Below are positions 1 to 8,773 of a DNA stretch of 64,000 nt, in pieces. The notes under the pieces are model-generated. The model made no database searches and had not been told where the DNA came from. It saw nothing but the letters and a program-made list of their open reading frames with translations. Each line of letters starts with the position of its first letter. Within the stretch, counting starts at the first letter, position 1. The DNA comes from Hyphomicrobiales bacterium (lineage in GTDB: Bacteria > Pseudomonadota > Alphaproteobacteria > Rhizobiales > Beijerinckiaceae): assembly GCA_930633525.1 (NCBI GenBank), contig CAKNFP010000001.1, positions 1,652,001 to 1,716,000 on the forward strand. The letters are read 5' to 3'. A program made the translations under genes and the position numbers.

Positions 1-163
1 CGGTGACTTAAGTCTGCGCTGTCGCTTTAGCAATCAACCTTCGCGCGCCCCTGCCATGCGTTGCGGCGGAAGATATCCTGCCGCGCAGGCTTTCCACGGC
101 GTCGTTCCACGTCTCCGATGCAGAGCGATGGTGTGCGGCCGTTCTGCAACCCGGAGCGCCTCT
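1..163. other. window edge, nothing recognised
   Basis: The first 163 bp, downstream of the first glutathione transferase stop. No convincing gene end, RNA or hairpin was seen; open frames here are antisense to the transferase. Confidence 0.4.
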
Positions 164-892
164 TCATTGGACGCGCGGAGCATGGCGCGCGAGCCCGTCA
201 TGAGCATCGAGCAGCCGCTCGCGCCAGACAAAGACGGGATCATCCGGTTCCAAAAGCTCGACCAGGCTGATGCAGCGCGCCCACATCATCATGCCGAACA
301 CGCAGTAGTCGGCATAAGCCGGCGCTTCGCCGCATATGAAGGGCTGCTGACGCAGCGTGAAGCGCAGCGGCGCCAACGCGTGACGTACGCCCGTAAGCGC
401 CGCGGCTGTATCGGCGGTGAATGCTTCAAGCGATGTCCCGAAGCGCTTTTCGCGCGATTGGCGGAAATAGTCCCGGTCCCTCGCCGCGATCCGGTTATGG
501 ATGTCGAGCGTGATGACTTTGGCGATAGCGGGCACGAGCGTGCCATCCGCCCAGCTGTTGACGAAGCGGGCAACGGCCCGGCCCGTATCGCCGCCGAACA
601 GCGAGGGATCGGGAAAGCGCTCCTCCAGATATTCGGCGATGCGCCAGGAATCGTTGACGACCGTCTCGCCGTCGACCAGCACTGGCACGAGGCCCTGACC
701 GGAGAAGGCGATGACGTCCTTGTCCGTGAAGCGCCAGGCAATCCGCTCGGCATCGAGCCCCTTGTGCGCGAGCGCCATGCGGATCTTCCAGCAATGCGGG
801 CTGAAGCGCACCTTTTCGTCCGCGCTCGCCAGCTCATAGAGCTTCAGCGTCGCCACATGTCGCGGCATGTCGGCCGGGCCTGCCATCGTCAT
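164..892 (-). CDS. glutathione S-transferase family protein
   Basis: A 242-residue protein with the two-domain layout of cytosolic glutathione transferases. The N-terminal thioredoxin-like part (about residues 15-90) has the segment FSPHCWKIRMALAHKG and the VPVLVDGETVVNDSWRIAEYLE stretch, which contains the usual cis-Pro and glutathione-contacting residues. The helical C-terminal domain follows. It probably conjugates or reduces electrophiles in the cytoplasm; the substrate cannot be read from sequence. Its start overlaps the stop of the upstream transferase by 4 bp, so the two are translationally coupled. The pair is probably controlled by the divergent TetR gene. Confidence 0.88.
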   Translation of the reverse strand: MTMAGPADMPRHVATLKLYELASADEKVRFSPHCWKIRMALAHKGLDAERIAWRFTDKDVIAFSGQGLVPVLVDGETVVNDSWRIAEYLEERFPDPSLFGGDTGRAVARFVNSWADGTLVPAIAKVITLDIHNRIAARDRDYFRQSREKRFGTSLEAFTADTAAALTGVRHALAPLRFTLRQQPFICGEAPAYADYCVFGMMMWARCISLVELLEPDDPVFVWRERLLDAHDGLARHAPRVQ

Positions 893-1605
893 GCTCCGGC
901 CCCCGAGCGCGGCGTATGGGAGGTCGCTGTCTGACCGAAGAGGATGCTGTGCGCCTCCTTGCTGACGGTCGGTGACTTGTTGATCGTGTCGGCGATTTCA
1001 TAGGTGCGGATTACCGAGGGGCGTGCTCCCAGCGCGTCGTACCACCGCCTGATGCCCGGAAAGTCGACGAGATCCTGCCCGTGTCGGGCATGGGAACGCA
1101 CCCAGGGATAGATTGCGATATCGGCGATGGAGAAGTCTCCGCCGACAAAGGCGCGGTCCGCCAGCCGGCGATCGAGAACGCCATAAAGGCGGTTGGCTTC
1201 CTTCAGGTAGCGATCCTTGGCGTAGGGGACATCTTCCGGCGCGTAGTGCAGGAAATGATGCGCCTGTCCCGCCATGGGCCCGAGGCCGCCCATCTGCCAG
1301 TAGAGCCACTGCAGCGCCTCGAAGCGAGGGCGGCGCTCGTGCGCCAGAAGCCTGCCGGTCTTGTCGGCGAGATATTCAAGGATGGCGCCGGATTCGAACA
1401 CCGGCAGCGGCCCTCCACCATCCTCCGGCGCGTGGTCGATGATCGCGGGAATGCGGTTATTGGGGCTGACCTTGAGGAAATCGGGCTTGAACTGATCGCC
1501 CGCGGAGATGTTGACGGGTGTGATGCGGTAAGGGAGGCCCAGTTCCTCCAGAGCGATCACGATCTTATGGCCATTGGGCGTCGTCCAGTACAGAAGCTCG
1601 ATCAC
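889..1605 (-). CDS. YfcG-like (nu-class) glutathione S-transferase
   Basis: A 238-residue glutathione transferase. The N-terminus (TTPNGHKIVIALEELGLPY) and the following SPNNRIPAIIDH and FESGAILEYLADKTG segments closely match the Escherichia coli YfcG/YghU type. In that family a Thr/Asn pair rather than a Tyr or Ser contacts glutathione, and disulfide-bond reductase activity is known. It is the first gene of a two-gene minus-strand operon with the next transferase. About 70 bp separate it from the divergent TetR gene, and that gap holds a strong double dyad. The role in thiol or electrophile detoxification is family inference. Confidence 0.9.
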   Translation of the reverse strand: MIELLYWTTPNGHKIVIALEELGLPYRITPVNISAGDQFKPDFLKVSPNNRIPAIIDHAPEDGGGPLPVFESGAILEYLADKTGRLLAHERRPRFEALQWLYWQMGGLGPMAGQAHHFLHYAPEDVPYAKDRYLKEANRLYGVLDRRLADRAFVGGDFSIADIAIYPWVRSHARHGQDLVDFPGIRRWYDALGARPSVIRTYEIADTINKSPTVSKEAHSILFGQTATSHTPRSGAGA

Positions 1606-1630
1606 AGCGTCATTCCTCCAGTCCTGGCCC

Positions 1631-1674
1631 CATTCTTGACAAGACTGTCAAGTTTGACGCCTATGTCAAGAATG
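1631..1674. promoter_or_regulatory. double dyad operator between GST operon and tetR
   Basis: Two inverted repeats sit in the divergent intergenic region. Dyad one is CTTGACA-AGAC-TGTCAAG (1635-1652). Dyad two is TTGAC-GCCTAT-GTCAA (1654-1669). Together they lie inside an outer perfect 10-bp inverted repeat, CATTCTTGAC (1631-1640) and GTCAAGAATG (1665-1674). The 1674 end is 2 bp from the TetR start codon. This is the expected arrangement for a self-regulating TetR repressor that also controls the transferases; binding is inferred. Confidence 0.7.
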
Positions 1675-1676
1675 AA

Positions 1677-2273
1677 ATGAGGCGGGATAGTGCGATGGTC
1701 GGGATACGCCAGTTCGACGAGGAGACGCTTTTGGAGCAGGCGGAAGCTGTGTTCCGCGCGAAGGGCTTCGAAGCGACCTCGATGGCTGATCTCGCCGAGG
1801 CGACCGGTGTGCAGCGCGGCAGCCTCTACAATGCCTATGGCGACAAGGAGGAGCTTTTCCTGCGCAGCTTCGCGCGCTATGAGGCCCGTTTTCTCGGGGC
1901 GGCGAAGGAAGCGCTTCTCATCGAGGATCCGCGCGCGGCCGTGACCGCCTTCCTTGATGCCGCCATCGCCAATATGACAATCGCGCCGACAGGGCGTGGA
2001 TGCCTGACGACGCGCACGGCGGTGGAGGCAAGGCAGGCCGGGGGACGCATACGCGACGGCCTCCGCAGGCTGATGTCCGAGCTGGAGACAACGCTAAGGA
2101 CTGCCTTGAGCCGCCCGGGCGCTGCTGGGCGGCTTGCGCTGTCCCCCGAGCAGGCCGCGCGCCTTCTTGTGGTCTTTACGCGCGGTCTTGCGGTGATGGA
2201 GCGACTGGACGTGGCACCGGACGCGCTACGCGCCGATGCCCACGCCCTGGTCGATTTGCTTGTGCCGGCGTGA
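1677..2273 (+). CDS. TetR/AcrR family transcriptional regulator
   Basis: A 198-residue TetR-family protein. The N-terminal helix-turn-helix is visible as ALFRAKGFEATSMADLAEATGVQRGSLYNAYGDKEELFLR-type sequence (about residues 22-60), followed by an alpha-helical ligand-binding domain. It is divergent from the glutathione transferase pair and a conspicuous double dyad lies just upstream, so it probably represses the pair and itself in response to an electrophile or quinone. An in-frame ATG at 1695 (MVGIRQFD) is an alternative start, and the first ATG lies only 2 bp from the operator. The ligand is unknown. Confidence 0.88.
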   Translation: MRRDSAMVGIRQFDEETLLEQAEAVFRAKGFEATSMADLAEATGVQRGSLYNAYGDKEELFLRSFARYEARFLGAAKEALLIEDPRAAVTAFLDAAIANMTIAPTGRGCLTTRTAVEARQAGGRIRDGLRRLMSELETTLRTALSRPGAAGRLALSPEQAARLLVVFTRGLAVMERLDVAPDALRADAHALVDLLVPA

Positions 2274-2277
2274 GCGC

Positions 2278-3282
2278 TCAGGGCAGTTTGATAGACTTGT
2301 CGAGGTAATCATTGGTGAAATAGGGGCCAGGGCCCAATTTCACGTTGAACAGCGTCTCGATCATGGCGACGTCGGCCTGCACCCGTTCGGGATCATAGGC
2401 GCCGATCGCCACCTTGCGGCCGATATCATCGGCGATCAGTGTCTCCACACGCTTCCAGTTCGCCAGGACATCGTCCGCGTTCTGGCTCGTCTCGGAGGCC
2501 AGCACTGCGGTGCAGGGCTTCGGATTCTCGAAACAGGCGCGGATGGCCTTCTGCGAAACCTTGAGGAATTTTTTGAGCGTCTCGGGGTTGTTCTTCATAT
2601 AGGCGCCACTGGTGAAGATGCTGAGCCCATAAGGGTTCACGCCGAGTTCGCGCAGCGAGACGTAGCCGAGATCCTTGCCGAAGGACTTCTCATAGACGTC
2701 GTGAACGCTGTAAAGGTGCGGCGAGACGTCGATGATGCCCGCTTGCAAGGACGCGACCTTGGCCTCCGGCGCGATATTCACCCAGGTCACGGATTCGGCC
2801 GGGATGCCGATGGCCTTGGCGATGACCGGCCAGATGGGGCGCACCGCGTCACCTGCGGGCGCACCGATCTTCTTGCCGGCGATGTCCTTCGGGGAGGAAA
2901 TGCTTCCGCCTTTCTTCCAGTAGAGTCCGAAGGCGGTGTTGGCATAGAGCGCCATGACGCCGACGGCATCGATATTCTTGCTGCGCCCCTCGAGGATGTT
3001 CGCCATGTCGGCGATGCCGACCGCGACCTGTCCGGCCGCCACGCGCGGTATGGTTGCGGCCGAGCCGCGGCCGCCCTCGATGGTCAGGTCGATGCCCTCA
3101 TCCGCATACCAGCCCATCTTGCGGGCATAGTAATAGGGGCTGTGGTCTCCCTGCGGGACCCAGTTCAAGAGCAATGTCATTTTCTCCGCAGCCTGCGCGG
3201 CGGGCGCAATAGCTGTGGCTCCGAGTAGAATACCGAATTGGGCCGCGGCGATAACAGCCAATCTACGGGTCATGCGTTTCAT
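2278..3282 (-). CDS. ABC transporter substrate-binding protein, NMT1/THI5-SsuA type
   Basis: A periplasmic binding protein of the NMT1/THI5-like class (relatives bind alkanesulfonates, taurine, thiamine precursors or aromatic acids). It starts at MKRMTRRLAV, chosen because GGGGAGG lies 5 bp upstream. A signal peptide ends near AAQA about residue 30. The mature part begins TLLLNWVPQGDHSPYYYARKMGWYADEGIDLTI, the family's hallmark opening. It is the last gene of a long minus-strand operon with its permease, ATPase and several enzymes, which suggests import of the pathway's substrate. The ligand cannot be predicted. Confidence 0.9.
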   Translation of the reverse strand: MKRMTRRLAVIAAAQFGILLGATAIAPAAQAAEKMTLLLNWVPQGDHSPYYYARKMGWYADEGIDLTIEGGRGSAATIPRVAAGQVAVGIADMANILEGRSKNIDAVGVMALYANTAFGLYWKKGGSISSPKDIAGKKIGAPAGDAVRPIWPVIAKAIGIPAESVTWVNIAPEAKVASLQAGIIDVSPHLYSVHDVYEKSFGKDLGYVSLRELGVNPYGLSIFTSGAYMKNNPETLKKFLKVSQKAIRACFENPKPCTAVLASETSQNADDVLANWKRVETLIADDIGRKVAIGAYDPERVQADVAMIETLFNVKLGPGPYFTNDYLDKSIKLP

Positions 3283-3327
3283 TTTATCCTCCCCAATGAT
3301 CATTGCCTTCATCCGCCCCAGGCGGAC

Positions 3328-4752
3328 CTAAAAGGTTGCTTTGCTCTCAGCCGGTAGCGATGTCTCTGGACGCATCTGAACGCTGGTGAGTGGTACGCTG
3401 CGGCGCGGCGTCAGGGTCGTGCCGAAACCGGGCGCGGCGAGAGTGGAGCCAAGCCGGATTTGTCCGGCCCCAATGCGAAGGCCCTCTGGCCCGTAAACAT
3501 CGGGGTGCAAGGCCTCGATCGCCGCGCGTTCGTCGTTCGGCAGCGCGGCGGTTCCCGGACCGAAATGGTGGCCGTTGCGCTCGCAGTCCGCGACGCGGAT
3601 GGCTGCCGCAGCGGCGAGATTCTGTTGCAGCGCGATGCCGGGCTGGACGCACAGATCCTCTGCGGTGATAAAGCCGCCGGCCGCTGACGCCCGTGCCGCG
3701 TTGCGCAGGCCGTGCAAGACACCCTTGCAGGTTTTCATGCTGACGCCGGCATAGCCGAGCGCCATCGCCCGCGCAAAAGCGTCGTCGCTGTCATCGGACT
3801 CGTCGATGATAACAGGCCAGGGCAGGGCGAGCCGCCGAAGATCGACGGACAACGCCAGCCTGCGATGAAGCGGCTGCTCCACATAGACGATCGAGGCTAC
3901 GAAGCGCCTGAGGCGCGGCTGCCGGACAAGTTCCGCCATCACCCCGGCGAAGATGTCGAGGTCGTCGAAAGCTTCATTTGCGTCGAGGCTGATGCGGTAC
4001 GCGGGTAACGCCGCATCGAGAAGGCTCGCGATTGCCTCCAGGCGATCAAGCGCTTCAAGCGAGCCGCCAAGTTTGACCTTGAAACGATCGATACCGGTGG
4101 CCGCGATGACCTCCTCCAGCGTGACGGGCTTTCCATCAGCGGGGTCACCAGCGAAATCCGCCGCGCTGAGGGGATCGGCGAGGCCGACGGTGTGGCGAAC
4201 ACCGATGCGCTGTGGTGGTGCGTCGCGAGAGGTGAGCCACGCGCGGTAGGCATTTCCCTCGTCGGCCGCAAGGCCAAGAAGGTCACACGCCACGATCTCC
4301 TCGAAGGAGAGATCGAGAGCGCGGCACAGGCCATCGATCGTGGCCCGCTCTACGAGTGCGACCCCGAAGGCCCGCTCCAGCGCCGTCAGCCCGGCCTTGG
4401 CCAGCGCAGTGTCGCTTGCCATCGCGCTCGTCAGTTCTCGCTCAAGCGCGGCGACGTCAGGCAGGTCCGAGGCGATGGCGCCGGCGATTTCGGCGGCGCG
4501 GATCGCCGCCAGCTTCAGCCGGTCGGCGCTCTCATCCGCGCCAACGCCAGGGTCTTTTTCAAACCATTTGGGCGCGGCGATTTCCGCGGCATAGCCCGTA
4601 ATGGCGCGTCCCCCAATCACCGCGTCGAGCGCAAGGTGCACTTCCGCGAAACGGCTGACGGTGACGCGGCCGTAGTGGAACGGGATGCGCAACGGCCAGT
4701 GGCGCTCGCCAAGCCGTGCTTCCATCACGCGTATCCGGGGCCGGTCGTCCAT
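3328..4752 (-). CDS. enolase superfamily (mandelate racemase/muconate lactonizing-like) enzyme
   Basis: A 474-residue protein with the barrel motifs of the mandelate racemase/muconate lactonizing branch of the enolase superfamily. These are FKVKLGG with the KxK pair (about 225 and 227), LDAN (Asp257, Asn259), VEQP (Glu292), IIDES (Asp318/Glu319) and a Lys at 340 in SMKTCKG. The acid/base lysines at 227 and 340 suggest racemase, epimerase or syn-elimination chemistry. It is longer than the usual 370-400 residues at the N-terminus and in an insertion near 150-210. It sits between the ATPase and binding-protein genes of the operon. The substrate is unknown. Confidence 0.85.
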   Translation of the reverse strand: MDDRPRIRVMEARLGERHWPLRIPFHYGRVTVSRFAEVHLALDAVIGGRAITGYAAEIAAPKWFEKDPGVGADESADRLKLAAIRAAEIAGAIASDLPDVAALERELTSAMASDTALAKAGLTALERAFGVALVERATIDGLCRALDLSFEEIVACDLLGLAADEGNAYRAWLTSRDAPPQRIGVRHTVGLADPLSAADFAGDPADGKPVTLEEVIAATGIDRFKVKLGGSLEALDRLEAIASLLDAALPAYRISLDANEAFDDLDIFAGVMAELVRQPRLRRFVASIVYVEQPLHRRLALSVDLRRLALPWPVIIDESDDSDDAFARAMALGYAGVSMKTCKGVLHGLRNAARASAAGGFITAEDLCVQPGIALQQNLAAAAAIRVADCERNGHHFGPGTAALPNDERAAIEALHPDVYGPEGLRIGAGQIRLGSTLAAPGFGTTLTPRRSVPLTSVQMRPETSLPAESKATF

Positions 4753-4820
4753 CAGGCTCGCCTTTTTTGCCGCGCTTCAGTCTCGTCGCTTGTTAGTCAG
4801 ACCCGTCAGTGCATTGCCGA

Positions 4821-5642
4821 TCAGTGCATTCCCAGGAGGCCGTAGATCTGGCGGGTATAGGCGCCGAAGGCGTCGTGGGTCTTGATGTCGAGGGTGCGAG
4901 GTTCCGGCAGGTCTATGGGGATCAGCGCGGCCATCCGCGCTGGCCGCGCCGTCAGCACAACCACCTGCGTGCCGAGGAACACCGCCTCCGAAATGCCGTG
5001 CGTGACGAAGAGAATCGTCTTGCCGCTGTCCTTCCAGATCCGGCGCAGCTCGATATTCATGCGCTCGCGCGTCAAGGCATCGAGTGCGCCGAAGGGCTCG
5101 TCCATGAGTACGAGCTTCGGGTCGTGCACGAGCGCGCGGGCAATGGAGACGCGCTGCTGCATGCCGCCGGAGAGCTCATAGGGGAACTTGTCCTCGAAAC
5201 CGGCGAGGCCGACCAGGGCGAGGAGGTGCCGCGCACGCTCCCGGCTCTCCCTGACCGGCAGGCCGAGGATCTCGGCGGGCAGCATGACGTTGTCGAGGAT
5301 GCGCCGCCATTTCAGCAGCAACGCCTGCTGGAACACCATGCCGATGTCGCGGCCGGGGTCGAAGGGTTGTCGATCGTTGCCGATACGCACAACCCCTCCG
5401 TCGTGGCCGTGCAGCCCGGCGAGGATCTTCAGCAGCGTGCTCTTGCCGCAGCCGGACGGGCCGACCAGCGTGATCAACTCGCCCTCCGCCACATCGAAGG
5501 TCGCGTCGGAGACGGCCAGGAACTCCTGGCCGCGCTGCCGATAGACCTTGCGCACGCCCTGCAGGTGGATGAAAGGCGGTGGGGCATCCGGCGTTGGCTG
5601 GCCGCTGGCGATCGAGGCGCTTGTGTTCAGCGTGGTGAGCAT
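4821..5642 (-). CDS. ABC transporter ATP-binding protein, SsuB/TauB type
   Basis: Cytoplasmic ATPase of the NMT1-type importer. It shows Walker A GPSGCGKSTLL, the signature LSGGMQQRVSIARAL, Walker B LVLMDEPFGALD and the H-loop FVTHGISEAVFL. The start MLTTLNTS was chosen because GAGGAGAG lies just upstream; the frame stays open further but without a better ribosome site. Length is about 273 residues, normal for SsuB/TauB relatives. It lies directly downstream of its permease gene in the catabolic operon. Confidence 0.93.
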   Translation of the reverse strand: MLTTLNTSASIASGQPTPDAPPPFIHLQGVRKVYRQRGQEFLAVSDATFDVAEGELITLVGPSGCGKSTLLKILAGLHGHDGGVVRIGNDRQPFDPGRDIGMVFQQALLLKWRRILDNVMLPAEILGLPVRESRERARHLLALVGLAGFEDKFPYELSGGMQQRVSIARALVHDPKLVLMDEPFGALDALTRERMNIELRRIWKDSGKTILFVTHGISEAVFLGTQVVVLTARPARMAALIPIDLPEPRTLDIKTHDAFGAYTRQIYGLLGMH

Positions 5643-5652
5643 ATCTCTCTCC

Positions 5653-6465
5653 TCAATCGAGACGGGCGTCGGCGACGACGAACAGGCGCTCGCCGAAAAC
5701 GACAAGTCCGTAGAGCACGATGCCGATCATCGAGATCAACGCGAGGCACATGAACATCGCCGGCGTGTCGAGGCTCGACTGCACCTGCAGCATGAGATAG
5801 CCGAGGCCGCGTTCGGAGCCGATGAACTCGCCGACGACCGCACCCGCGACGGCCAGCACCGCCGCGACGCGCATGCCTGAGAAGATGTAGGGCAGGGCGC
5901 TCGGCAGCTGGATCTTGGTGAAGATCTGCTGGCGGGAGCCGCGAAGCGCCCGCACGAGATCGACAAGATCCGATTCCACCTCGCGTAGGCCGCGCGCCGT
6001 GGTGATCACGATGGGGAAGAAGCAGATCGTGAAGGCGATGACGATGTTGGGAATGATGCCATAGCTGAGCCATACGATGAGCAGCGGCGCCATCGCCACC
6101 TTGGGGATCATGTTCAGCGTGACGAGAAGCGGCATGGCGGTGCGGCCGGTGACCGGCCACCAGGAAAACACGACAGCGAGAGCGACGCCGAAAATACTCG
6201 CCAGTATAAATCCACCAAATACTTCGATGGTGGTGATGTAGATATGCATTCCCCAGTTGTAGTGGGGCTGGAACAGCGTGCTGACGGTCTCCACCGGCGA
6301 CGGCAGGATGAAGCGGGGTATGCCGCCCCAAGCGGTCACCGCATACCATAACGCCAGCAGGGCGAGATGGATGCCGATGGCCGGCCCCATCCGTCCGAGT
6401 TGCATCGCAAGACGCGGGGCCTCGCCGTTTCCGGTGCCCGGCGCCGCCTGGGCGGTATCGGCCAT
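5653..6465 (-). CDS. ABC transporter permease, SsuC/TauC type
   Basis: A membrane permease of about 270 residues with roughly six hydrophobic segments and the inner-membrane contact loop EVESDLVDLVRALRGSRQQIFTKIQLPSALPYIFSGMRVA. It starts at MADTAQAAPG, where the ATG overlaps the TAA stop of the upstream epimerase-like gene (TAATG), so translation is coupled. It partners with the ATPase 10 bp downstream and the binding protein at the operon end. Family assignment is firm; the substrate is unknown. Confidence 0.92.
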   Translation of the reverse strand: MADTAQAAPGTGNGEAPRLAMQLGRMGPAIGIHLALLALWYAVTAWGGIPRFILPSPVETVSTLFQPHYNWGMHIYITTIEVFGGFILASIFGVALAVVFSWWPVTGRTAMPLLVTLNMIPKVAMAPLLIVWLSYGIIPNIVIAFTICFFPIVITTARGLREVESDLVDLVRALRGSRQQIFTKIQLPSALPYIFSGMRVAAVLAVAGAVVGEFIGSERGLGYLMLQVQSSLDTPAMFMCLALISMIGIVLYGLVVFGERLFVVADARLD

Positions 6466-7532
6466 TAGAATACTCCCGAGCGCACTTCGAACTTGCTGGG
6501 CTTGCCGTAGAGCGGTTTGCCGCTCTTCATCCACTCCGCGACCCAGCGGACCATCGGATTGATGGGTACGACGGGATTGCCGAGGAGATCGGCGACGGCA
6601 TCGCAATTGACGAAGAGGCAGCTGGTGCTCTCCTCGCCGGAGAATTTGGGTTCCACGCCGAAGAGTTCGCCGAACTGGGTGGCGATCTTGCGCACGCTGA
6701 CCGCCTCCGGCCCGCCGATGTTGATCGGGCTCGCGGGCACGTCGCAATGGCGCAGCAGTCGGATCATCTGGGCGCTGGCATCGCCCTGCCAGATGATGTT
6801 GACGTGTCCGGTGTCGAGCGGGACGGGCTTGCCGTTGAGCACCCAGCTCGCGATTTCCTGCAGCACGCCGTAGCGCATGTCGATGGCGTAGACGAGCCGC
6901 GCTATCCGGCCGGGCGTGTCATGCAAGCGCGAGTAATACTGGAAGGTGCGCTCGCGCCCGACGACGGAGTTCGCATATTCGCCCGGCCGCGCGAAGGGCG
7001 GCATCTCCTCGGTCACGCCGCCATGCAGCGGGTTGGACCAGGGATAGACGTGGATGGTCGAGAAGGTGACGATGCGGGAGCCGGCGAAGGCGCGGGCGAC
7101 GATGCCGGGGGCGATCGTGTTCATGGCCCAGAGGAAGTCTTCGCGGCCCTTGTAGTCGAATTTCAGCCCGGCCATGTAGATCACATTGGCCAGTTTCGGC
7201 AGTTCACCGACAGCCTTCTCGTCGAGAAGGTCACAGCGGATCGTCTCGACGCCGAAGCTCTGCAGATGGGCCTCGAGCCCTTCCTCCGAGAAGCGCGACA
7301 CGCCGACGACGCGCTTGTGGGGGGCGGCGCGCTTGATCATCCGCGCGAGGCAGATGCCGACCTTGCCGGCGACGCCGAGGATGATCACGTCGCCCTCGAT
7401 TTTCTCCAGGTCCTCGGCGAGTTCGAGCGTCGGCATGGACATGAAGTCCTCGAGATGCGCGACGTCGCGGAAGGCCTCGGGGAATAGGCCGGGATTGAGA
7501 TAATCTGAATTGGGTCCCTGGCGGGTCAGCAT
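6465..7532 (-). CDS. NAD-dependent epimerase/dehydratase-like protein
   Basis: A 355-residue extended short-chain dehydrogenase-like protein. The nucleotide-binding motif is VIILGVAGKVGICLAR (about residues 49-64), and a Ser/Thr pair at 159-160 (FSTIHVYP) occupies the catalytic strand. The expected YxxxK is not intact: Tyr186 is followed by ANSV, so the lysine is replaced by Val190. It may use altered chemistry. The start was chosen at MLTRQGPNS because GGGAGGA precedes it by 7 bp; the stop overlaps the permease start. It lies between an aldolase-like gene and the ABC transporter genes, so it probably acts on the imported compound or an intermediate. Confidence 0.85.
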   Translation of the reverse strand: MLTRQGPNSDYLNPGLFPEAFRDVAHLEDFMSMPTLELAEDLEKIEGDVIILGVAGKVGICLARMIKRAAPHKRVVGVSRFSEEGLEAHLQSFGVETIRCDLLDEKAVGELPKLANVIYMAGLKFDYKGREDFLWAMNTIAPGIVARAFAGSRIVTFSTIHVYPWSNPLHGGVTEEMPPFARPGEYANSVVGRERTFQYYSRLHDTPGRIARLVYAIDMRYGVLQEIASWVLNGKPVPLDTGHVNIIWQGDASAQMIRLLRHCDVPASPINIGGPEAVSVRKIATQFGELFGVEPKFSGEESTSCLFVNCDAVADLLGNPVVPINPMVRWVAEWMKSGKPLYGKPSKFEVRSGVF

Positions 7533-7624
7533 GAAAATCCTCCCTTGTACCGATGGGCGTCGCATGGCTCTGCGTCGCCTGACTGTCTTTTGCGAAGCGG
7601 CCGGAGCCGCCCCTTAAGGTTGAC

Positions 7625-8722
7625 TCAGGCGACGAGCGGCACGCTCGCGCCGCGCTCGGAGAGCCAGCGATCGAGGTTCGCCCGGACGAAGGCATCGTCA
7701 TTCATTTCCGGGTAATGCGCATAGACGCGGTCGATCGCTTCCGCCTGTCCGGGGCTGAGCCGTTCGTTCGGATCAAGGCAGGTAATCCCTGTCAGAAGGC
7801 CCTGGCGACGCAGCACCTCCAGACAGCCGGGGATACATCCCACAAGATTGTGCGCGGCGTCGTAGATGGCGCCGTTGCAGTCCGTCACGACAGAGTCCTG
7901 GGCGAGGAGATCGACAGGGACGGCAGCCTCGTCCGGCAAGGCGTGGATGCGCGCGAGCAAATCGACGGCGCTTTTCGTCCAGACGCTCCAGTGCCCGAGA
8001 AGCCCGCCGCGGATGCGCGCCCGGCGCTCGGATCGGCCATCGGCGCTGCGGACCACGAAAGGCTGGAGGAGGTCGAGCACGATGTGATCATCGTTGCCGG
8101 TATAAAGCGTCACGCGGTCGGCGGCACCTGCGTCCACCACGGCGCGCACGATGTCGAGCGTCCGGTAGCGGTCGAACGGCGCCATCTTGATGGCGATGGC
8201 ATTCTCGATCGCCGCGAATTCGCGCCAGAATTCATAGCTCAGATGGAAGCCGCCGACGGCGGGCAGCAGTGAAAAGCCGATGATCGGGATTTCCGCCGCG
8301 ATACGCCGGCAGTGATCAAGCACCTCCGTCTCCGAGGTGCCCTTGAAGGCCGCGACATTGAGGAGAGCGGCGTGATACCCGAGCTCCCGCGCGACATCGG
8401 CCTCCTTCACCGCCTGCTCCGTGCGGCCGGTGACGCCGGCAACGAGGAGCGAGGGAACTGCCTGCCAATCGGACGCTGTTTCCGCCGCGATGCGCAGAAC
8501 GGGCTCATAGAGGCCCACGGCGCGAATGGCGAATTGCGTTGTATGGACGCCGACGGCGACGCCCGTCGCTCCGGCATCGAGATAATAGCGGGTCAAGGCC
8601 CGCTGGCGCGTGACATCGAGCTTGCGGGTGCTGTCGAGCGCCAGCGGATGGGCCGGCAGGACGGCGCCTTTCCGTAGCGCGGCGATCAGGCGGGGATCGA
8701 TGTCTGAATGATGGCGGGGCAT
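7625..8722 (-). CDS. dihydrodipicolinate synthase (DHDPS/NAL) family protein
   Basis: A 365-residue TIM-barrel protein of the class I aldolase family that includes dihydrodipicolinate synthase and N-acetylneuraminate lyase. Supporting segments are LDAGATGVAVGVHTTQF near residue 50, LLNVAAFKGTSETEVLDHCRRIAAEIPIIGFSL, and AIAIKMAPFDRYRTLD, whose Lys is the likely Schiff-base residue. It is longer than typical members (about 295-310). Neighbours are the CoA-transferase upstream and the epimerase-like gene downstream. The family forms or cleaves C-C bonds with pyruvate or related keto acids, but dehydratase and hydrolase members also exist. Confidence 0.8.
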   Translation of the reverse strand: MPRHHSDIDPRLIAALRKGAVLPAHPLALDSTRKLDVTRQRALTRYYLDAGATGVAVGVHTTQFAIRAVGLYEPVLRIAAETASDWQAVPSLLVAGVTGRTEQAVKEADVARELGYHAALLNVAAFKGTSETEVLDHCRRIAAEIPIIGFSLLPAVGGFHLSYEFWREFAAIENAIAIKMAPFDRYRTLDIVRAVVDAGAADRVTLYTGNDDHIVLDLLQPFVVRSADGRSERRARIRGGLLGHWSVWTKSAVDLLARIHALPDEAAVPVDLLAQDSVVTDCNGAIYDAAHNLVGCIPGCLEVLRRQGLLTGITCLDPNERLSPGQAEAIDRVYAHYPEMNDDAFVRANLDRWLSERGASVPLVA

Positions 8723-8773
8723 GGTCGGGAGCCTCCGTGCGGGAAAAGGCGATTGTCTGCTCAGGCAGCCATC

